Below are positions 32,641-37,275 of a DNA stretch of 37,275 nucleotides, one piece after another (the first letter of the stretch is position 1; every line of letters starts with the position of its first letter). Position numbers and translations under genes: made by a program. The notes under the pieces were generated by a model. That model was not told the origin of the DNA. It saw nothing but the letters and a program-made list of their open reading frames with translations, and made no database searches. Origin of the DNA: Anaerolineae bacterium. GTDB lineage: Bacteria > Chloroflexota > Anaerolineae > B4-G1. The stretch covers positions 1 through 37,275 of the forward strand of contig JADHWW010000111.1 of NCBI GenBank assembly GCA_016783285.1, written 5' to 3'.

Positions 32641-34569
32641 TCACACCTGCCGCCGAAACTGGCTGTTGTAGAGGTCGTAGTACAGCCCCCGCGCGGCCAG
32701 CAGTTCTTCGTGCGTGCCCCGCTCGACGATGCGGCCTCGCTCGAGCACGAGCACCTGATCGGCGTTGCGTATTGTGCTCAGACGGTGGGCGATCACGAAG
32801 GAGGTGCGCCCCTGGAGCAGTTCGTCCAGGGCACGCTGGATCAGTAGTTCGGTGCGTGTGTCCACGCTGGAGGTGGCCTCGTCGAGGATCAGGATGCGCG
32901 GGTCGGCCAGCACCGCGCGAGCGATGGCGATCAGTTGCCGCTGCCCCTGGCTCAGATTGTGCCCTCGCTCGCCCAGTTGGGTCTGGTAGCCCTCCGGCAG
33001 ACGTGTGATGAACTGGTCGGCGTTGGCTAGCCGGGCCGCCGCGATGACCGCCTCATCGTCCGCCTCCAGCCGTCCGTAGCGGATGTTCTCCATCACAGTG
33101 CCGGAGAAGAGGAAAGTGTCTTGCAGGACGATTCCCATCTGCTGCCGCAGGCTCTCGCGGGTGGCCCATCGTACATCGTGACCGTCTATCCGTATCGCGC
33201 CCTGGTCCACGTCGTAGAAGCGGGTCAGCAGGCTGACGAGCGTCGTCTTACCCACGCCGGTCGGCCCCACCAATGCCACCGTCTGCCCCGGATCGGCTGT
33301 CAGGCAGATGTCCCGCAACACTAGCTCCCCCCCTCTTTCCCCCCCGCTTGGGGGGGATGAAAGGGGGGAGTAGGCGAAGGTGACGTGGTCAAACTCGACC
33401 AGCCCCTGGATGGGCGGCAGGGGCACAGCGTCGGGCGCGTCGGTGATCTCCGGCTGGGTGTCGAGCAGTTCGAAGATGCGCTCGGCGCCTGCGATTGCCG
33501 ACTGGAGTTGTGTGTACAGATTGGCGATGCCCCGGATAGGCTCGTAGAAGCGGCGCACGTAGATCAGGAAGGAGACGATGACGCCCACGGTGACCAACGG
33601 TGGCTCGCGCAGTGCCAGGTAGCCGCCGTAGCCAGCCACGCTAGCCAGCGCGATGGTGCTGAGCACGTCGAGGGCGGGTGAGAAGGCGGAGAGGATGGAT
33701 TGGGCCTGGACGTTGGCGTCGCGGTTGGCGGCGTTGATCTCCTCGAACTCGGCCACGTTTTCCTCCTCGCGAGCGAAGGCCTGCACCTCGCGCACAGCGG
33801 AGATGTTCTCCTGCAGTTCCGCGCTCACTTCGCCGATCGTCTGGCGGGTGCGACGGAAGGCAGCCCGTGCCCGCCGGGAGAAGACGGTCGTGGACAGGAT
33901 CATCACTGGCAGCACTGTGAAACTGGCCAACGCCAGCCGGTAGTTGAGGCCGAGCATGGAGACGACAATGCCGACGAGCGAGAGGCTCATACTCGCCAGC
34001 CGCACGACCCCGCCGCTGAAAACCTGGTTGATGACCTGGGTGTCGTTGACCAGGCGGGACATCAGGTCGCCAGCCTCGTGCTGGTCGAAGAACTTGAGCG
34101 AGAGGGCCTGGATGCGTTCGAAGATCTGCGTGCGCATGTGGAGCAACACCCGCTGCCCGGCTAGTATCATCAGGTAGAACTGGCCAGCGGTGGCAGCCCA
34201 GTTCAGCAGGTAGGTACCGAGCAGCAGGAGCATGGTTGTGGTCAGGCCAGTGGCCCGGCTGACGTCCGGCGGCCCTTCGGCAGGGCTCACCGCCACGAGT
34301 ACTCGCGGTGGCAGGGCAGACAGGAGCCATTCCAGCCAGGCCGGGCGGGGCTGGTCGCCGGGCGCGATGAACTGGTCTACGGCAACGCCGGTCAGATAGG
34401 GGGCGACCAGTTGCAGTGCTGTACCGACGACGATCAGCGCAGCCACCACCGCCAGCGATCCCCAGAACGGGCGGAAGTATCCCATCAGGCGGCGCAATGC
34501 CCTGCCAACCTCTACCGGTTTGGCGGTCTGCTGGGTCAGGCCGCGCATGTGTCTACCGCCGAACATCAT
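32641..34569 (-). CDS. ABC exporter half-transporter, canonical ATP site
   Basis: 642 residues: six membrane helices (about 25-330) then a nucleotide-binding domain with Walker A GPTGVGKTTL (about 433), Q-loop in GIVLQDTFLFSG, signature LSQGQRQ (deviant second Gly), Walker B ILILDEATSSVD with the catalytic Glu, and H-loop VIAHRLST. Partners with the upstream gene, whose own Walker B Glu and H-loop His are replaced: together a heterodimeric drug/lipid exporter with one active site (this Walker B with the partner's LSGGQ). The ATG overlaps the upstream stop (ATGA). Two repeat insertions lie in it: 33325-33370 in the ATPase domain and 34271-34313 in the first external loop. Confidence 0.92.
   Translation of the reverse strand: MMFGGRHMRGLTQQTAKPVEVGRALRRLMGYFRPFWGSLAVVAALIVVGTALQLVAPYLTGVAVDQFIAPGDQPRPAWLEWLLSALPPRVLVAVSPAEGPPDVSRATGLTTTMLLLLGTYLLNWAATAGQFYLMILAGQRVLLHMRTQIFERIQALSLKFFDQHEAGDLMSRLVNDTQVINQVFSGGVVRLASMSLSLVGIVVSMLGLNYRLALASFTVLPVMILSTTVFSRRARAAFRRTRQTIGEVSAELQENISAVREVQAFAREEENVAEFEEINAANRDANVQAQSILSAFSPALDVLSTIALASVAGYGGYLALREPPLVTVGVIVSFLIYVRRFYEPIRGIANLYTQLQSAIAGAERIFELLDTQPEITDAPDAVPLPPIQGLVEFDHVTFAYSPLSSPPSGGERGGELVLRDICLTADPGQTVALVGPTGVGKTTLVSLLTRFYDVDQGAIRIDGHDVRWATRESLRQQMGIVLQDTFLFSGTVMENIRYGRLEADDEAVIAAARLANADQFITRLPEGYQTQLGERGHNLSQGQRQLIAIARAVLADPRILILDEATSSVDTRTELLIQRALDELLQGRTSFVIAHRLSTIRNADQVLVLERGRIVERGTHEELLAARGLYYDLYNSQFRRQV
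33325..33370. repeat. C/G-run inverted repeat in the ATPase domain
   Basis: CTCCCCCCC and CCCCCCC runs are mirrored by GGGGGGG and GGGGGGAG after a short loop, forming a 46-base near-perfect hairpin. In frame it encodes PLSSPPSGGERGGEL, an addition between the first two strands of the ATPase domain where other ABC proteins have a few residues. Confidence 0.8.
34271..34313. repeat. Adjacent family A-like and family C repeats
   Basis: A diverged family A copy (GCCCTTCGGCAGGGCTCAC, 34272-34290) abuts a family C copy (CGCCACGAGTACTCGCGGTG, 34291-34310). Together they code for PPRVLVAVSPAEGPPD in the external loop after the first membrane helix of the exporter. Confidence 0.65.
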
Positions 34570-36329
34570 AGCGCGACCTCCGGCTGGTCAATCAGACCAT
34601 CTTCCAACTGTGAGTAATATATCTCTGCATAGATGGGGCTCTCGCGCAGCAGTTCCTCGTGCGTGCCCTGCGCGACGATCTCGCCCCGCTCCAGCACCAG
34701 GATCTGATCCGCGTTGAGCACCGTGGCGATACGCTGGGCGATGACAAAACTGGTGCGGCCCTCCATCAGCCGCTCCAGCGCTCGCTGGATGCGGTACTCC
34801 GTCTCGTAGTCCACGCTGGAGGTCGCGTCGTCCAGGATGAGAATGCGCGGGTCCAGGAGCAGCGCCCGGGCGATGGCGATGCGCTGCTTCTGCCCGCCGG
34901 AGAGCGTGACCCCCCGCTCCCCCACCGGCGTGTCATATCCCTCAGGGAAACTCATAATGAAGTCGTGCGCCTCGGCGGCTTTGGCAGCGGCGGTGATCTC
35001 CTCCGGCGGAGCCTCGCGCCGGCCAAAGGCGATGTTGTCGCGGATCGTGCCGGAGAAAAGCGTCGTCTCCTGGAGCACGGTGCCGATCTGTTGGCGCAGG
35101 GAATCGAGTGTCACGTCACGCACATCGTGGCCGTCAATTGTTACCTGGCCATCGGTCACGTCGTAGAAACGGGGGATGAGGTTGATGATAGTGGACTTGC
35201 CGGAACCGGTCGCGCCCAAGAGCGCCACCGCCTGGCCCGGCTCGGCTGTGAAACTGACGTCTTTGAGCACTGGTTCGCCCCCGCTGAAGTAGCGGAAACC
35301 GACCTGCTCGAAGGTCACTCGTCCCCGGATGGAGGTGAGTTCAACCGCGTCTGGTTTCTCAACCACCTCAGACTGGGCGTCGAGGATCTCGAAGACGCGC
35401 TCGGCCGAGGCCCCTGCCTGTGAGATCATCGTGATGATCATCCCCAGCATCAGCATAGGGAAGAAGGCCATCATCATGTAGTTGGCGAAGGCGACCAGCC
35501 TGCCCACGCTGAGGTGCCCGGCGATGGCCTGGTAGCCGCCGATCCAGTAGACGGCCAGAAGCGCCAGGTTGGCGATGAGGAAGATGAGGGGAATGGCGGT
35601 CGCCATCAGCCGCCCGACGACCAGGTTGAGGTCGAACAGGTTCTGGTTGGCCCGGACGTAGCGCGCTCGCTCGTAGGGCTCGCGGGCGAACGCTTTGACG
35701 ACCCGCACGCCGACCAGGTTCTCCTGCAGCGTGGTGTTGAGATCGGCCAGTCGCTGCTGAATCTTCATAAACAGCGGCCGGGCCTTGCTGGCGAAGAGGG
35801 CGAAGGTCCCGAAGGTGAGCGGCACCAGCACGAGCATGATGAGCGCCAGTTGCCAGTCGGTGGCGAACAGCAGCGCGATGCTGCCGGCCATCATCAGGAT
35901 AGCGCTGAGCAGGTGAATGAAGCCCATGCCGACGAACAAACGCACCATCTCGACATCGGACGTGGCGCGGGTGAGAAGTTGGCCGGTCTGGGCGCGGTCG
36001 TGGTAACTGAAGGAGAGGGACTGTATCTTGGCGTAAAGTTGGTTACGCAGGTCATAGGCCACGCCCTGGGCGGTGCGGGCGGAGAGCACCCCCTGCAAGA
36101 AAGAGAAGACCGATCCGGCGATGGCCAGGCCCACCATCCCTGCCGCAGCCCATAGGACGACGGGCAGCCGTCTGGCGGCGATCCCGTCGTCAACAATCGT
36201 CTGAGTCAATCTTGGGATGACCAGCTGTGTGCCGGTGGAGATGATCAGGCCGAGGAAGGCACCGGTGGCCCAAAGCCGGTACCGTTTGAGGTAGCCCAGT
36301 GCACGCCAGAGGACCTTCACACCAATCAC
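34566..36329 (-). CDS. ABC exporter half-transporter, degenerate ATP site
   Basis: 587 residues: six membrane helices (about 15-310), then Walker A GATGSGKST (about 371), signature LSGGQKQR (canonical), Walker B ILILDDATSSVD with Asp in place of the catalytic Glu, and VIAQRIATV with Gln in place of the H-loop His. These changes mark the non-hydrolytic half of heterodimeric exporters such as TM287/288. I start it at GTG 36329: GGAGG lies eight bases upstream, the GTG overlaps the TGA of the tetR frame (GTGA), and the length then fits the family. The in-frame ATG at 36482 would add 51 residues that only restate the tetR tail in another frame. Confidence 0.9.
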   Translation of the reverse strand: MIGVKVLWRALGYLKRYRLWATGAFLGLIISTGTQLVIPRLTQTIVDDGIAARRLPVVLWAAAGMVGLAIAGSVFSFLQGVLSARTAQGVAYDLRNQLYAKIQSLSFSYHDRAQTGQLLTRATSDVEMVRLFVGMGFIHLLSAILMMAGSIALLFATDWQLALIMLVLVPLTFGTFALFASKARPLFMKIQQRLADLNTTLQENLVGVRVVKAFAREPYERARYVRANQNLFDLNLVVGRLMATAIPLIFLIANLALLAVYWIGGYQAIAGHLSVGRLVAFANYMMMAFFPMLMLGMIITMISQAGASAERVFEILDAQSEVVEKPDAVELTSIRGRVTFEQVGFRYFSGGEPVLKDVSFTAEPGQAVALLGATGSGKSTIINLIPRFYDVTDGQVTIDGHDVRDVTLDSLRQQIGTVLQETTLFSGTIRDNIAFGRREAPPEEITAAAKAAEAHDFIMSFPEGYDTPVGERGVTLSGGQKQRIAIARALLLDPRILILDDATSSVDYETEYRIQRALERLMEGRTSFVIAQRIATVLNADQILVLERGEIVAQGTHEELLRESPIYAEIYYSQLEDGLIDQPEVAL

Positions 36330-36472
36330 GAGACCTGCCTCCACTTGGGACCGGCGACCCCGTCCAGCAGCAGGTCCACCGTCCCGTCGAGCAGTTCCGG
36401 GAGCGGGGTGGGGCGGTAGCCGCAGTGCCACATCATGATTTGCTGGAAGAACATGGCGCGGATCACGTAGCC
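36326..36472 (-). pseudogene. Detached C-terminus of the TetR regulator
   Basis: After the TAA at 36475-36473 the same frame continues without a break for 48 codons (GYVIRAMFFQQIMMWHCGYR, then PTPLPELLDGTVDLLLDG) to TGA at 36328-36326. This reads as the last helices of a TetR ligand domain and its stop overlaps the ABC start, the arrangement of an undamaged operon. It would be translated only by readthrough or reinitiation. Confidence 0.7.
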
Positions 36473-36482
36473 TTAAGGCCAC
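36467..36482. repeat. GCCTTAAGGC repeat family B, copy 4 (carries the tetR stop)
   Basis: GTAGCCTTAAGGCCAC, 16 bases identical to the other copies. In the tetR frame it reads TGG-CCT-TAA-GGC-TAC, so the repeat itself supplies the stop codon. Confidence 0.85.
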
Positions 36483-36988
36483 ACGCTGCCGAGGTGGAGA
36501 GGGTCCAGGCCAGCCCTGATCTCGCCAGCGGCCTGGGCCTGGCGCACCTGCTCGGCGAGCAGGTTGGTCAGCGCGGTCACCGGGTTGATGGCCTTAAGGC
36601 TATTGATGTCCCGGTGGCGCATTCCAGCCGCGAAGAGCCGGTGTGTCAGGGCGGGATCGGACAGCGGATCTTCGGCCACCAGACGCAGCGCCAGTTTGAT
36701 GCGCGCGACGGGGCTGGCTGGAGCGCCTCGCTCGGGCAATAATGCCTCCTCCAGTTGCCGCAGTCGCCGCTCGGCCAGGGCGGGCAGAAGCGACTCTTTG
36801 GTCTCGAAGTAGTTGAAGAAGGTGCCCTTGGCGACGTCGGCCGTTTCGGTGATGTCCTCGACGGTGGTGGCGTTGTACCCGCGCTCGCGGAACAGCCGCA
36901 GCGCGGCTTCTAGCAGCCGCCGGTGGGTCTCCCGTTTCTTGCGCTCGCGCCGTGAAAGGTTTCTGTCCATCGTTGTGTTGATGACCAT
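36473..36988 (-). CDS. TetR-family repressor, cut short by an in-frame TAA
   Basis: 171 residues up to the stop. N-terminal helix-turn-helix: RLLEAALRLFRERGYNATTV, EDITETADVAKGTFFNYF, the usual TetR DNA-binding domain. The ligand domain follows but ends with LDPLHLGSVWP at a TAA inside a palindromic repeat; the same frame continues to 36326, giving 220 residues if intact. It heads the ABC exporter operon and has a consensus promoter with a palindrome over the start site, so it probably represses itself and the exporter in response to a drug-like ligand. Loss of the last 49 residues may affect dimerisation or ligand binding. Start ATG 36988 (36970 possible); no clear ribosome site. Confidence 0.85.
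   Translation of the reverse strand: MVINTTMDRNLSRRERKKRETHRRLLEAALRLFRERGYNATTVEDITETADVAKGTFFNYFETKESLLPALAERRLRQLEEALLPERGAPASPVARIKLALRLVAEDPLSDPALTHRLFAAGMRHRDINSLKAINPVTALTNLLAEQVRQAQAAGEIRAGLDPLHLGSVWP
36589..36602. repeat. GCCTTAAGGC repeat family B, copy 5 (in tetR, reversed)
   Basis: TGGCCTTAAGGCTA, the core in the opposite orientation to copies 1-4, read in tetR as NSLKAI. It lies 107 bases from copy 4 in the same gene. Confidence 0.65.
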
Positions 36989-36998
36989 AGGATAAAAA

Positions 36999-37010
36999 TG
37001 ACCCTGGTCA
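36999..37010. promoter_or_regulatory. Candidate TetR operator
   Basis: TGACC-CT-GGTCA is a palindrome with 5-base arms lying over the predicted start of tetR transcription, immediately after the -10 box. Position fits autorepression. Confidence 0.5.
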
Positions 37011-37011
37011 C

Positions 37012-37040
37012 ATTGTACACGATGTGGGGGAGATTGTCAA
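37012..37040 (-). promoter_or_regulatory. Promoter of the tetR-ABC operon
   Basis: TTGACA (37040-37035), 17-base spacer, TACAAT (37017-37012): almost perfect sigma70 consensus. Leader about 17-20 bases. Confidence 0.8.
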
Positions 37041-37099
37041 TCTGAGGAGCCGTGTAAGGCTAGTGTCTCGCGTTTTGCTCTGAATTGGCGGTGGGACAG

Positions 37100-37128
37100 T
37101 GGACGGCTTGGCCTGGTTGTGATACAAT
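37100..37128 (+). promoter_or_regulatory. Possible rightward promoter at the window end
   Basis: TACAAT (37123-37128) with an extended TG motif (TGTGATACAAT) and a weak TGGACG 17 bases upstream. It points toward whatever lies beyond the right edge. Confidence 0.25.
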
Positions 37129-37153
37129 GAAAAGACGTAACTGCTCAGCCAGT

Positions 37154-37258
37154 CATAAATAGAACACGGATCAACACGGATCATACGGATGTACGCGGAT
37201 AAAGATAAAAAATCTGTGAGAACCCGTTTCATCTGTGTGTATCCGTGTGCTATTTGTG
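37154..37258. repeat. 105-bp inverted-repeat element with ACACGGAT units
   Basis: The 18 bases at 37154-37171 match the reverse complement of 37241-37258 at 16 positions; between them ACACGGAT and ACGGAT units repeat. It resembles the AACGGATT element at 31287-31400 in design, and short pieces (GGACACGGATCA at 5889, AATCCGTGATCAACG at 10588) occur before hdr genes. No coding content. Confidence 0.7.
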
Positions 37259-37275
37259 CCTGTTTTGGGAAGAGC

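Noticed and set aside
34566..36482. ABC subunit starting at ATG 36482
   Set aside because: The 51 extra residues overlap the continued tetR frame and resemble nothing in ABC exporters; GTG 36329 has GGAGG upstream and a GTGA overlap.

Overview
The window looks like a piece of a GC-rich anaerobic bacterial genome, most likely a Chloroflexota (Anaerolineae-like) lineage. This is an inference from the heterodisulfide-reductase (Hdr) gene content, the rpsB-tsf-pyrH-frr-uppS-cdsA order and the many short palindromic repeats embedded in genes; no marker here fixes the taxon. No rRNA, tRNA or CRISPR array was seen.

Region 1 (1-914) is a relic zone. It holds the start of a leftward transposase gene, a broken MazF-like toxin, and an antitoxin/Doc pair whose Doc toxin is cut short right where the next operon begins.

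Region 2 (917-12773) is a rightward electron-transfer operon: HdrA-MvhD fusion, HdrC-like polyferredoxin, MvhD, HdrC-HdrB (HdrD-like) fusion, a 1530-residue HdrA/GltD/HdrA chimera, an FrhB/FdhB-like subunit and a polyferredoxin. Together they suggest a cytoplasmic flavin-based electron-bifurcating complex linking NAD(P)H, ferredoxin, thiol/disulfide-type and possibly F420 or formate chemistry. The first HdrA is interrupted by an in-frame UGA exactly where its paralogue in the same operon has a conserved cysteine, and a bacterial-SECIS-like hairpin follows. It is a strong candidate selenoprotein.

Region 3 (12885-16257) is a mobile or accessory segment. It has a leftward tyrosine recombinase, an AT-rich CPBP protease gene bounded by 18-bp inverted repeats and an attC-like structure, a detached copy of the transposon end from position 101-138, an intact MazEF-type module with its own promoter and operator, a small PH-like membrane protein and a PIN-domain scrap.

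Region 4 (16275-25966) is housekeeping: murE-like ligase and an alpha/beta hydrolase on plus, then on minus rho, a CBS protein, cdsA, uppS, frr, pyrH, tsf, rpsB and an atypical OmpR-type regulator.

Region 5 (26179-37275) has a glycosidase-like/O-antigen-ligase fusion on plus, then on minus a MATE exporter, a free-Met-sulfoxide reductase, an aldo/keto reductase, and a tetR-ABC-ABC drug-exporter operon. The ABC pair is asymmetric (one canonical, one degenerate ATP site). The tetR frame carries a stop codon that lies inside a dispersed palindromic repeat.

Across the window at least five families of short palindromic repeats sit inside or between genes, often read in frame as extra peptide.
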